NCBI GenBank assembly: GCA_023105745.1
Contig: JALGQZ010000017.1
Location: 468,001 to 532,000, forward strand
DNA: 64,000 nucleotides
Reading direction: 5' to 3'
DNA from: Austropuccinia psidii
Lineage: Eukaryota; Basidiomycota; Pucciniomycetes; Pucciniales; Sphaerophragmiaceae
This document shows, one piece after another, positions 47,861 through 59,232 of the stretch. A program made the position numbers and the translations under genes. The number at the start of each line of letters is the position of its first letter. Position 1 is the first letter of the stretch. The notes beneath the pieces are model-generated. The model was not told the origin of the DNA. It saw only the letters and a program-made list of their open reading frames with translations, and did no database searches.

Positions 47861-50019
47861 ATAATTAAATTTGAAAAAGAAAATTTAAAAAATTGCGAAA
47901 GCAAAACAGAAAATAACAATTGAGAAATGCTGTTCTTATTTTTAAAATTAAAAAACAGTTTCAAAGAAAAGAAAATATAAAATAAAGAATACAAATAGAA
48001 AGTGTCAATTGTAAAATTCAATTTCAATTGAAAAAACAATAAATTAAGAATAGAAAAAGAATTTGAAACCAAATAAAACAGAAATTATAAGAGAATTATG
48101 CAACATGAAGAATCAAAGAAAGACAGAAATGTATTGGAAAGTGAGACATTCATAACCACACCAAAATAAAAAACATTAATACGATTGAAATTGTGTGGAT
48201 TAAATAAGGAAATATTGTGACAGAAAATTAGATTTAAAATTTAATGAATAATTTGAATTGAGATGACATAAATTCCAAACTGGTTAAAAATTGTGTAGAA
48301 GGATGAGGCAGCATGGTTTTTTATCAATTTTGAGATATATCAAAAACAATGAATTTTGATTTAAGAATTTACTGTGTATTTAATGATAGTTAGTTTAAAA
48401 TTGACTTCAAATTTCAGAGTTGTAACACATCATTGTCAAACGACATTGAAAAAAGCTCAAAGGCAATAAATATGACCATTTTCAAAATGATTGACAATTT
48501 TACAGAGGAGGCTTATTTAAAATATTTAAAAAAATGTTATGCATAAGCTATTTGAATTAATAATCTCAAATACACATCTAGTGTTTCTCAATACAGGAAT
48601 TTATAGAAATAGTGAATTGTTAAATTACCCCTTATCCAACCTGTCTCTGACTTGACTACAACATGGCCAGTGAATGTAGGTTGGACAAAGATTTTATCTA
48701 GATTTGAATTAAGGAAGGAATAAGTTTCACCCAAACCTTCAAAGAAACAACAAGCCACCACCAAAAGGTCTGTAAGAGCCAATTTCTGATATGGTCACTT
48801 CTTGAGGTACATTTCCTTTCAATAATTAATACAAACTATGACAAGTTACCAGTTTATTTAGCACTTTATAGGGAAATTGCAAAGGACAATCTTCTCTGAC
48901 TTGACTCAGATAACTGAAGAATTCATACTACATGTCTTCATTGATATAAAAAATCTTCTATCAGATTCCAAACTCTTGTATAGAGACATGTCATGCAATA
49001 TTAACTTCTTAAATTTTTTCAAATCTTCCACTTCAAAGGCACCTTCAATGAATTTTTTTAATCTCTGAACCTAGAAAGAAGAGTGATCATAATTTTATAG
49101 CTATTTTTACTGGGATTAAAAAACAATAAATGGGTTTGGAAATTGACTTGAATTGGTTTGGGAATTTGTTTTCTAAATAAAGAAAAACAAACAATGCCAT
49201 AGACTATTACTGCGTAATTGTTTTTCCTTTTTTCCAAGTCAGTAAGAGAATATTAAAAAAGAAATATCCATTTGAAGAGAAAGTTAGCAATTTTGTGTGT
49301 TGAAAAACAATTTTGTATGAAGCTGTTGTAAACGGTGAAAATATAACTTTTCAGCTTCAACTCTTTCATTTTTGGAAAAATTGATTGCAATCATGTTGGA
49401 ATTATGGAATAAAATGATAAGGGTTTTTTACATGTTTATTTCTTGCACATATATATGCTGAATACATAGCTTATGGAAAAATTTCAAATCAAAAGTTAAG
49501 ACAAATTTATGATTGAAAAATATACATAACTTTGTAAAAAGATAAAGTATGCGAATTCTGATGAAAATTAATAGCTTAAAGTAATAATTCAAATAACTTT
49601 AACAGGACCATAAAATTAGAAGATTCTCCTCCGGATCCCTTTTCTAGTCATTCAGAGCTTTAGTACTATATTTTCTAGAAAAAAAAATTCTATAAGAATA
49701 TATGAATATTTGAATTGACAATATTGAATATATATTCTTTATTTTTCAAATGAAATAGAAAAATATATTCAAAGATGTCTTCTCATAAGCTACACTTACA
49801 GGATTTCAATACTTCAAAGTATCTAGGAGTTGTATTCATGCAAGCATAATATGCTGGAGATTTGAGGTTTTGGAAATAAATTTCATGTGACAACTCATCA
49901 AAATTTAGGAATTTGATGGGCTTATCAGAAGATATCAGTTGAGCGACAAATTTGATTTTTGTCTATTCATCTGAATATAGTCCCTGCAGGTCTTGCAAAA
50001 TGAAAATCATGAATTAATC
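47861..50019. other. Element F central interior, no gene recognised
   Basis: AT-rich. Short frames up to 95 aa are of low complexity. A segment near 48600-49080 is slightly richer in GC and may be an old coding remnant, but I recognise no family. Confidence 0.5.
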
Positions 50020-51541
50020 TGTCACAACCATGTGTAATTAAACACCCCAATGGGTGTTTGCGGCAATCATATCCTGACCTCATTTTATGGCTAATTGTTC
50101 CATACTGGTGTTTTATGAACTTTGGGTCACACTGCCTTTCAATGGCTAATTATGGCCCCAAACCTCACACATGTCCTCAGGCCATATCCTGCTCTCATTG
50201 GCCTCTTTGGCCAATTATCCACCTCACCAACCCCCAGGCCAATACTCCTTGTTTTGGGCCTGGGGGGTACTGTCAGCCTCCCAGGGGCCAGCGGCCCCTG
50301 CGCCCTACCCCTTTGATTAGGGGGTCAAGGGTGTAAATGGCCTTTTTGGGCCATTTAAGCCCCATATGCTCTGCGGGACCCTTTAGGCCCCTTTTGGCCC
50401 AAATCCAATGAGGCCAAGGGGGCCTATCAGTGGGCCCACCTGAGCCCATTTTGGACCAAATCGGCCAAGAACCACATATCCGCCAGTTTCAGCACCTGGC
50501 CTTTGGCAATCACCAGAGGCAACCAGATCAAGCTCAGAAAGTTTTCCCTTCATTCAGGGGAAAGACTCCCCTTCACCAAAGTACTCCATACCATGGATTC
50601 AGGAATGGTGCATATATGGTATAATATACCATTATGCACAAAGTTTGCTCAGCAATCCAATGGTGATGGTTTCAGGAACAAATTAGGCCATTTCAAACCA
50701 AGTCCTCAAATCTATCACCCATTTTGAAGGAAGTCCTTTCAGCCATTCAGTCTTGCAATCCATGGCAGGTACCAGAAGACCACTCAAGGACCCCAACCAC
50801 CTGGCCCTGCAGGAGTTGGGTTGTACTTTTCTTTAAGGATTCTTCCAAGGGAAATTTCAAGAGGTTATCAAGCATTCAATCAGTTGTTAAGGAATCAAGT
50901 ACTTCCATACTCCTTGGACAGCTCAATTGGTCCATACAGGTTGTATTCAAGCAAGCTGTATGGCATTGACCCTTTTGGGCCAATTCATATTCCACTGTGG
51001 GAATTCCATCACACAGTTCATTTTTCAAGAAGGCCAGATCTGTATTGACCCAAAAAAGTTAATATAGCCGGGGCTCAACCCTCCAGGATCACTCTTCAAC
51101 TTTTTAAGATATACTGGCCACCTTTTCTTCCCTGGGGACTTTTTCCCCAGTTGATTAATATATTGGATTTATTTTTATCCTTATTTTATTTTCCTTTATT
51201 AAAAGTAAATACTGATAATCTTAAGTCAGTCATTTGCACCTTTTCTTCTTTGCCTGTCACTGGATATTGGTGATGATATCCTTTACTAATCCCATTGTTC
51301 TTTCTGGAAGGTTGAAACAGTGAATTGAGGGTTCATTTAGTTGGCTCTTTGGCTTTTGGCTTTTTCATTATCTTGGCCATTGGTTTCCTTTTCTTTTAGA
51401 TTTTGGTATACTTGTCTTTACTCTTATTATTCTTTAAAGAAATATATTCCTTTTATTTCTCTATTCTTTTGGAGCCCTCCAAGTGAGTTCTTGATTCCTG
51501 AGTGCCAGGTCACTCTTGCTTCCATAAGAGCCCATGTGACA
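50020..51541 (+). repeat. Probable solo LTR J (1522 bp)
   Basis: It begins TGTCACAACC and ends CCATGTGACA. The flanking pentamers TAATC and GAATC agree at four of five places. It is clearly richer in GC than its surroundings, with a sharp edge at the left. A perfect hairpin AGGGGCC-AGC-GGCCCCT lies at 50283-50299. No copy of this family with an interior is in the window. Frames of 60-90 aa inside are not convincing genes. Confidence 0.5.
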
Positions 51542-53117
51542 GAATCTTCTATAAAAACCTATGAATTTGAGGGTATTTTCAAAATTAATGATATCCTTCA
51601 CATAAACAAACGTTGAATTTATTTCTATTGTTATTATAAAGCTCTTTATCTGGTGCTGAAATTTCATAAAATTAATTAAATTTGCATATTGGGAAATCAA
51701 TTTTATCATTGGATTAATTTTTTTGCACCCAATCAGACAAGACTATTCATATAAAAGTAAGTAAATTTTTCCAAGAAATTCTGGAGATTGATGAATTTTT
51801 TTCAAATATTGAATATTATAATTGTGCATCATGAATCATCACCACGGTGACAAAGTTATTATTTATACAGAAATGGAAATACAAAATATATTTCAAGCTA
51901 AACTCCAAGGATCATTTTGAAAAAAAAAATATTATTTGAAAAAAGAACTTTGTGAATATTTAAAAATCATATAATGAGTAATAATTGTTATTTAAATATT
52001 GACTTCACTCATCTGATATTGAAGGCTTTCCAAAAACCTGGATATTTGTTCCTGATTTTGATACTATGGGAGGTTATTATATACCTTGAATCCAATGGAA
52101 ATTCTTTCTAATATTCAGAATTGCAACATTCAAATGTAAAACTAAATTTTTGAATTGGTTTTTTAATGGAAATTTAGTAATTATTCAAAATTCTTCTTAT
52201 TTGAAAAATTATTTATTGTATTGCTAAGGTTTCTCTCAAAAATAAGAAAATATTGAGATCCTGAGCTAAATATCATCAACCTACAATAGTAGGATATGAT
52301 TAATTCCCCTTTTGATTTTATCCTTTGTATTCATTACATAATATTCAATCATATATTTCTCTCAAATTGTTTTTTGCAAATTTTTGGATACATTGAATGT
52401 TAGGTTACATGACAAGAAATACATTTTGGGTCATGAGAGGTCTCAGGTCATTTCTATAATGGGAAAAATGTGTGAGAGTTATTGAATGTTAATTTTTGGG
52501 AAAAGTGGAATTATATTTGGTTGCAATTTTGAAAACAAAATATTGGATTTCCAGGATAAGAGAGAAAAATACTTGGTAAATATTTTTTGTGGAAAATTTC
52601 TTTTGAATCTGATATTCACAAGAAGCTTTCCAAAATAATTTGCGAATCATAAGGAGGGAGATGATATACTTTGATTTTTTTTAATTTCCAGAAATAAAGA
52701 TTAATTCAGCTTTTAGGAGAACATAATAATGAAACATATAAATTTTGCTATTTTTTTGAGTCAGTTAGAAAAACTGATGATGGGTATTTTTTTGAAGAGA
52801 TATATTTTGATTTGAAGATTTTTAACATTAAAAATATTGAGGCCTGGAAAATGAACCTTCAGAGAAATAAAATATATGAAAAGAAGGATATGATAGCAGA
52901 TGAGGAAAGTGGGTATTTTGATTTTGAGAATTGTAAGAAAAAATTCATGACTAATGGATTCATATTTATTTAAAATTTGTTGATTTTTCTTTCAAAAAAG
53001 CTTTTTGGTTTGCCTGCATTTAAACAATTAAATTAACTTTGTGAATTATTCCTTAATCTTGAAGATTGGGCTTGGAAGATGACCAAATATTAATAGCAAG
53101 TTACAGCCCAGTATGAA
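51542..53117. other. Element F right interior, no gene recognised
   Basis: AT-rich, with no frame above 60 aa apart from shadows and no motif. Confidence 0.5.
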
Positions 53118-53165
53118 GCAAGTTGGAAGGTGGGTTGGACCTGCTACATCTGCCAGCCGGGATAG
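53118..53165 (-). repeat. Element F right terminal inverted repeat
   Basis: Ends GCCAGCCGGGATAG; the reverse complement matches the left end. Confidence 0.65.
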
Positions 53166-53859
53166 CCTTTTTCCAATGGTGACTGATATAAAAGAAAATG
53201 AACTTTCTACCCTTCTATATGACCACAAAGAAGCCTTTGAAAAAGATAAAGAACCATTTGGTAAAATTATTTTTCATGAAGTTGACATTATTGAGAAAAT
53301 TGAGAGACCTTATCCACCACTTCTGAGAAGGCCTGCATAACAAGAAAGCCCTTGAGCTTCACATTAAAGAGCTCCTGAACCTGGTTTTAATAAGAAAGGT
53401 TGGCCACATTGAAGACATAGAAATAACTGCACCAGTCATAGTGGCATGGCATAATGGAAGATCCAGAATGGTTTAGTACTTCAGAGTTCTGAACACTTAC
53501 ACTGTCCCAGATGGGTATTCCATACCAAAGATCCAAATTTCCCTCACTAAAATATCTCAAGAACTGCAAATAAGAACTATGTATTCCCTAAAGAGATTCC
53601 ATCAGAATTTAGTAACACCAAGAGCAAGAAAATATTTGAGAATGATTGTTCATTGTGAGGTTTATGAAAACTTCGGAATTCCTTTGGGTATCAAGAATGA
53701 ACCTTCACACTTTCAAAGGATGATGAATCAAATTTTCCCTGAAGAACTCTCAGAAGGATGTTGAATCATTTACATAGATGAAATTATTTTCTTCTCCAAA
53801 GCTTGGGAGGAACATATGTACAGATTATCCAGATTTTTGCAAAATATCCAATCTGTAAA
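53166..53859 (+). pseudogene. Relic E, right part: reverse transcriptase remnant
   Basis: Starting near 53180 it reads ENELSTLLYDHKEAFEKDKE, then [13 protein letters not shown], as in D and B. Stops and frameshifts follow, for example at 53338. The palm motif is YIDE (near 53773), as in D. It ends where the LTR of element G inserted. Confidence 0.85.
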
Positions 53860-55282
53860 TGTCAGCCTGTGACTCAAAACCAGAGCACAAGCACGGAAGC
53901 CAAAATACCATAAACCAATGGTATAGCCAAGATACCACCAAAACATGGAACTGAGCCAAATCAGCTCAAAAGGTATCAAAAGAAAGAGGAAACTCACCTC
54001 TTTCTGAAGATATAAGTCCCATCACCATAGGACAACAAATAACAAAGTTATTACTGGGCATAAACCTTAATTTTCACCTCTCATCTAAAATCTAGAAGGA
54101 GAGGCTTAACCCCATCAAATGGGTATTCAAAATGAAGCTCTACGCCAGGGCTATCCAATGGTACCAGCCAAACTGAGCTAGCACCAATATTACTGGAGTC
54201 ATGGTCAATTTCAGGCCAAATAAGGGTGAACAAAACATTCACCTCTCATCTAACTTCTACAGTTTTAGTGTGGGATACTTGAAGTGGGGTCTTTTTGGAA
54301 ATAGCACAATCAGGGCTATCTGATTGTGTCATTCATTTCCCCATAGCTCAACTAGAACAAAAGTTATGGGGCAAATAAGCTCAATACAGCTTTTTGCCTA
54401 TACCACGCAAATGTACAAAAATCTTGTACATGGGATAACTTTGGCATATTTAATGATAGCCATACCAAATTGGGTATCGGTGTGTAGAGCCGATATAGGG
54501 CTATCCAATGAACCAACTTTGAGCATGATATCTCAAAAACAGACAGAGTTATGGCAATTTGAAAGCTATAATCCCACAATATGACCAATACAGCTGTATT
54601 ATGACAGGATACAGTTGTACTCTGATTATGAGGTGTCAAACAGATGAAGAAGCATGTTAATACTTCAATAACTCATACGTCATTCAATACTGGGGTCCCA
54701 TACAGTTTCTGTACAGCATTCTACGTGTCATACACGTCAGAATCAGGCTGTGAGGTCCCCAGATGAAAGTTTTCACCCTGTATTGGTGAAAACTGCCCAG
54801 ATGTGGTTTCAAAACCACATCTGGGTCTAATACAGGCTATACAGGCTGTTTGAAAACCACAAGCCAGTCCTAGAGAGTTAAATATCTTCACTTCCTCTAT
54901 GTGGAAAGGACTAGCACCATTTCCACCCCATGTCAGGATAAAAAGGAGGCTTTTTCACAGCCAGAATTGTCTCCTCATCCTGCTCTTGAATACCCTAGGT
55001 AGTAAACTGTCAAAAACAGTTTTACTCTTGGGTAATAACCAGGTATACTCTTAATTTAAATTATTGTAGTCTTTATTATTGTAACCCAACAGGTAAAGCT
55101 GCACCCAGGGCTTTCAACAGCGCTCACCACCACTATATTCCTTATAGTAAGTCCCTCTTATTATTAAATTAAACCATCTTTAACTCTTATAAAAATCTTT
55201 TAAATCTTTATTTACCATGTCACAGTCAGAGTTAAGAGTTGTAAATACTTTTTAATACTCTCATCATAGACTCAGCCTGACA
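53860..55282 (+). repeat. Element G LTR (A family, 1423 bp)
   Basis: It begins TGTCAGCCTGTGACTC, ends CAGCCTGACA and aligns with 6743-8172. A TATA-like GGATAAAAAGG is near 54936. It continues into an A-type leader, so it is a 5' LTR and not solo. Confidence 0.9.
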
Positions 55283-55848
55283 TTTTGGGGGCCTGGCCGT
55301 GTTTTAAAACCTTTTTTGGACCTTTACAAGTACGTTTTCTTCTCTTTTATGATTTATTGACACTTGTTTTATCTCTTTTAGGCGTCATTTTCTCTAAAAA
55401 TATATATTTTTATATATTTTTCTTTATTTTTTAAAATACTCATATTTTAAGGAGTATCTGTCACGTGGCTAATAACCACAAGACCAATATTTTTTGGCGT
55501 GTTTTGTATATAAAAACACTTGTAAGCCACTAATACAGTCTTAATTCTTAATTGAATCAAGACAGCTCATACTGATAAACAAACAGTTGAGGCGTGTTTG
55601 CGCACATTGTCAACTCAATTGCCCTGTAACACACCACTTTTGACAGATTATACTTGCTAACTACAAGTATTCTGTAAGATATTGGTATACAAACAGTCTA
55701 CCACATATCAATAAGCTGTATTTTTGACGTGGAATTTTCAATTCAATTACACTGTCATTATACAAGGGCACACTGTAATAATATACAAGCCCAGAGGCCA
55801 TTCTTAGATGTGCAAAACCAGCCTTTTAAGAAGTCTTAACTGACATAA
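55283..55848 (+). mobile_element. Element G leader, truncated by LTR H
   Basis: The primer-site candidate TTTTGGGGGCCTGGCCGTG is followed by the 5' splice site TTTACAA|GTACGT (55330). The rest matches 1-488 of element A and stops at TGACATAA, a few bases before the ORF1 3' splice site. It retains CpG where A has TpG or CpA (for example GGCGTGTTT versus GGCCTGTTT). Confidence 0.82.
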
Positions 55849-57847
55849 TGTAAGGTTTGTCTATGAAACTCTTGATAATAGTTGCAAAATCAAGAGTACT
55901 ATGACTGTCCTCAATAGAAATATATAATATAATAAAATATTATAACCACAAATTCAAATATAATTATTAAAAATAATTATATATAAAAAAATAAATTTAA
56001 TTATTATTATAAAAATATAATAAGAAAAAAAAAATATAATAATTATAATTTTTTTTTTCTTATTATAAAAAATATAATAATTATAATAAAATTATAATTA
56101 TTCTATTTTTGTTATAGTCACTGACAGTTATAACAATAAGAATTGTAAAGCTCTTAATGAGACAATTACACGTGGAAATATAAATATTAACCACTTATAA
56201 ATAACATAAATATTATTTATAAAAGATTTATAACACACACTGTGCAGAAATAATTCTTATAGAATAAAATTCTATATAAAAAAACGAATACTAGATAAAA
56301 AAAATATAGAACTTTAGAGAAAAACTTACTTATAATATTTATTTAATACAACAAGTTAAACAACACCAGTTATTATATTAAATAATGATTATAAGTTAAA
56401 AACACGTCTAAAATCAATAATTTTAAGGATAAAATAACTTTTTATGATAAAATTTAAGATTAAAGCGTTTTTAAGAGGAATTTGTGGATTTTAAAAGATA
56501 TTTAAGATGAAAATTTTATAATATAAAATATATTATTGATGATTACAACAATAATCTGAATTCTATGACTTCAATTCTTTAATTTACAATTAATAAAGAA
56601 TAAAATAACTTAAGAATTACTTTAATAATAAGATTTTATGAATAATAAAACTTTACCTGTTTAAATTTCTAATATGATTGGATTGATAATGAATGATGGA
56701 CAAAATCAGTGATGAAAAGACTCTTTTCATGTCTTCAGAGCAGCTCTCATGATTCATAATGATTATAGAGGGCGTGCTCAGGTCAAAACTGAAAAACCAT
56801 ACTTAAAAACAAAGTTCTTAGCTTAAGGCAACTTGTTTTTAATTCCAATTTAAAGTTACCAGTGTTATTCTTAACTCCATGTAACTTTAATCCTCATTTA
56901 AACTAATTATTTTAAGTTTTCAATATAAATAAGCTTATTTATGTTAAAGTTCATCACATGAACAACTTAAAAATACAGTTTCAAGAAGAAATCTCTTAAA
57001 CTCAATTTTTAATTAATTTTTAAAGAAATTATAATTTTTGTTGAGTTTTAATTAAAAGAGTAAATTTCCAGGCTAATTACCCAGGAAATGTATTTATAAA
57101 AGATACTTAAATTATAATTCATTTGTAGATAATGCTAAAGTGTAAGCTGTGCGAAATCTTCAAGCAAATCCATTAAGAATTGGATTTTTAATGAATATTT
57201 GAAGTTATTGCTATTTTTCCACGTAAAATAGCAATACACACCAAACCTTAGCTTTTGATAAGGTTTTGATGCTTTTAACTTTGAAGTTTTAAGCTTATTT
57301 AAGGTTTTTAAGCTTTATTAAGCTTTGACAGTTCTTAAAACCTTGATTTCAAGCCTGCATATTGGGCGTTTACCCTTTGGCAGCTTGAAATTCCTGTCCA
57401 AATTGGGATAAAACCAGTTTAAACCTTAAGGTTGGATCAAAGTCTAATCTTAAAGTTTAAATAAGGTTGAAAATCCTCCAATACAGGTTGACAACCTTAA
57501 TTGAATCATTGCAGATCCAAAAAGTTGGGTACCCCAGCTCTATTTGGTCTTTTTCCTTTGTCCCACCTTTTTGCGTGGATTTTGCCCTTTTATTTATTTA
57601 AAGCCATACCATGGCTTTAAACCCTTTTAAATTGAGCTCACGCAGCATTTACATTCTGTATGGCAGATCCTTAGCCAATTCAGTAAATATACACCACACC
57701 TCAATTTTAACTAAAATTTTGGTAAGTTTGTATTAACCTTATGCAACTTTAAATTTAAGCTTATTTAAACTTAAATTTAACAATTTTAAAAAAATGTTGA
57801 AAAAATTACATTAGTACTGTGAGATTCTTAAATCTTCTAATAACACA
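55849..57847 (-). repeat. LTR H (B family), minus strand, truncated at its start
   Basis: On the plus strand it begins TGTAAGGTTTGTCTATGAAAC (the LTR end) and runs to CTAATAACACA. The first ~230 bp of the LTR (TGTGAGCC..CTTATTTCT) are missing. The break coincides with the start of the R repeat. No target duplication is recoverable. Confidence 0.88.
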
Positions 57848-58204
57848 CCAGGGCAAATCTTGCGTCAATCGTCGGCGATTGACTTCACGTCGCACCGCTG
57901 TCAGTATAAAATCTTGCTTCAGTCGCGTTAGTGTCACTTTATAGTCACTGGATTTAGTGGGTCACGTCACGTCAGCGTCAAGACAACGTCAATCGTCACA
58001 TGTGTCACATGCAAATGTCACTCAAAGCCCAAACCCATTTCAACACTATTCAAAATTTTCGGGTAATTTCACCTCATTGGCTTCCGCATCCCCACCTAAT
58101 CCGCCCCGATGCTTCGCATGCTTACAAGCCTGCACCAACCTCCAGATGAGACTCCGACACTGCCCCCCATCTCCGTCCTCACCACTCCTTACGCTTTCAC
58201 ACCC
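57848..58204 (+). repeat. R repeat and satellite flank, plus orientation (CpG-rich copy)
   Basis: Starts CCAGGGCAAATCTTGCGTC. It matches the reverse complement of 10866-11111 and then of 8375-8640. Frames across this and the following array are repeat translations. Confidence 0.82.
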
Positions 58205-58690
58205 CCGCCCATACCATCTTTATGCTCACGTGGTGCACTCCCGACATGCTCCCAACATCACTTATCCTTACGCTCGCTCAAGTGCCCTCCCGATATGCTC
58301 CCAACACTGCTTACAATCATTACGCTCGCGGAGTGCACTCCCGACATGCTCCCGACATCACTTATCCTTACGCTCGCTCAAGTGCCCTCCCGACATGCTC
58401 CCGACACTGCTTATCCTTACGCTTGTGTAGCGCCCTCCCGACATGCTCCCGACACTGCTTATCCTTATGCTTGTGTAGTGCACTCCCGACACTGCTTACC
58501 ATCCTTACGCTCGCAGAGTGCACTCCCGACATGCTCCCAACACCACTTATCCTTACGCTTGTGTAGTGCCCTCCCGACACCACTTATCCTTATGCTTGTG
58601 TGGTGCCCTCACGACATGCTCCCAAAACCACCTATCCTTACGCTCGCGGAGTGCCTCTCAACATGCTCCCGACACGACATATCCTTACGC
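58205..58690 (+). repeat. Tandem array of ~48-51-bp units
   Basis: About ten units of the form CTTATCCTTACGCTTGTGTAG followed by TGCCCTCCCGACATGCTCCC. Two units are about 11 bp shorter, lacking ATGCTCCCGAC. CpG is abundant. Related to the minus-strand units at 8173-8370. Confidence 0.88.
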
Positions 58691-58710
58691 TTCCGTACTA
58701 CATCCATAGT

Positions 58711-58736
58711 GTACGGTGGCTTGTTGGCGTACACGA
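58711..58736. repeat. Palindrome P1 (arms GTGTACG/CGTACAC)
   Basis: 26 bp with arms GTGTACG and CGTACAC around GTGGCTTGTTGG. It lies 20 bp after the array and 497 bp before the gene at 59233. It is the most diverged of three related palindromes. Confidence 0.75.
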
Positions 58737-59232
58737 TGAAGGCAATCCCCGAAATATGCTGAGTGGCCTTCTCTCCCAACAGGACCTAAGGGGAAATTGG
58801 TCAGTATATTCACAATGTTGTGGTTAGGGTTTAAATCATGAGACTCAAAAATTAAAACCTAATAAGTGGACTATTTAAGACAAGAATTGTGTCTCCTGTT
58901 TCCCCGACAAAACCATTGTATTTCATATCAATCAAATGAACACTTTGCTTAGTCCTTACCTCATGAGCGTTGAATAGTTCAAAAGCTGACTTTAGTAGGT
59001 TTCTCACTAGTCAACTTTATTCAATTTCTCACAGGGAAGTGATTTCATTTGCATGATATGAAATAATTTGCAAAACATCGCCTCCTTCAATTTCCCGACA
59101 AATCGCATTTTGCAAATGCGATTATTTTACTTCCACCTTTTTTCTTCAGTTTTGATCTTTTTATTCAAAAATTTTCAAACAAGTTATCAATCCACTCGTC
59201 ACCATCTATTTGCTTAATAAACTACCTCCGCC
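58737..59232 (+). promoter_or_regulatory. Upstream region of the 59233 gene with a perfect inverted repeat
   Basis: No coding content is seen. At 59101-59123 there is a perfect inverted repeat: AATCGCATTT, spacer TGC, AAATGCGATT. It is 110 bp before the start codon and could be a dimer-binding operator; that function is inferred. TTTGCA also occurs in 59045-59095. Confidence 0.45.

Larger units (their letters stand above)
45605..53165. mobile_element. Element F: 7.56-kb segment with ~47-bp terminal inverted repeats
   Basis: The left end CTATCCCCGCAAGCAGGGGC and the reverse complement of the right end CTATCCCGGCTGGCAGATGT align over about 47 bp, sharing the exact core AGCAGGTCCAACC. The element interrupts relic E between its protease and RT parts. 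I see no transposase. Contents are AT-rich DNA, A/T microsatellites and a probable solo LTR. No clear target duplication was found (GAAAAGAA before, CCTTTTTC after). It is probably a non-autonomous DNA transposon or a composite; the superfamily is unknown. Confidence 0.6.

Noticed and set aside
55849..57847. LTR H as the 3' LTR of element G
   Set aside because: It is of the B family and on the opposite strand, whereas G is of the A family.
57957..58830. Several plus-strand frames up to 217 aa with MLPT, ALPTCS and LTLA-like repeats
   Set aside because: They follow the tandem units in all three frames; they are satellite translations without gene signals.
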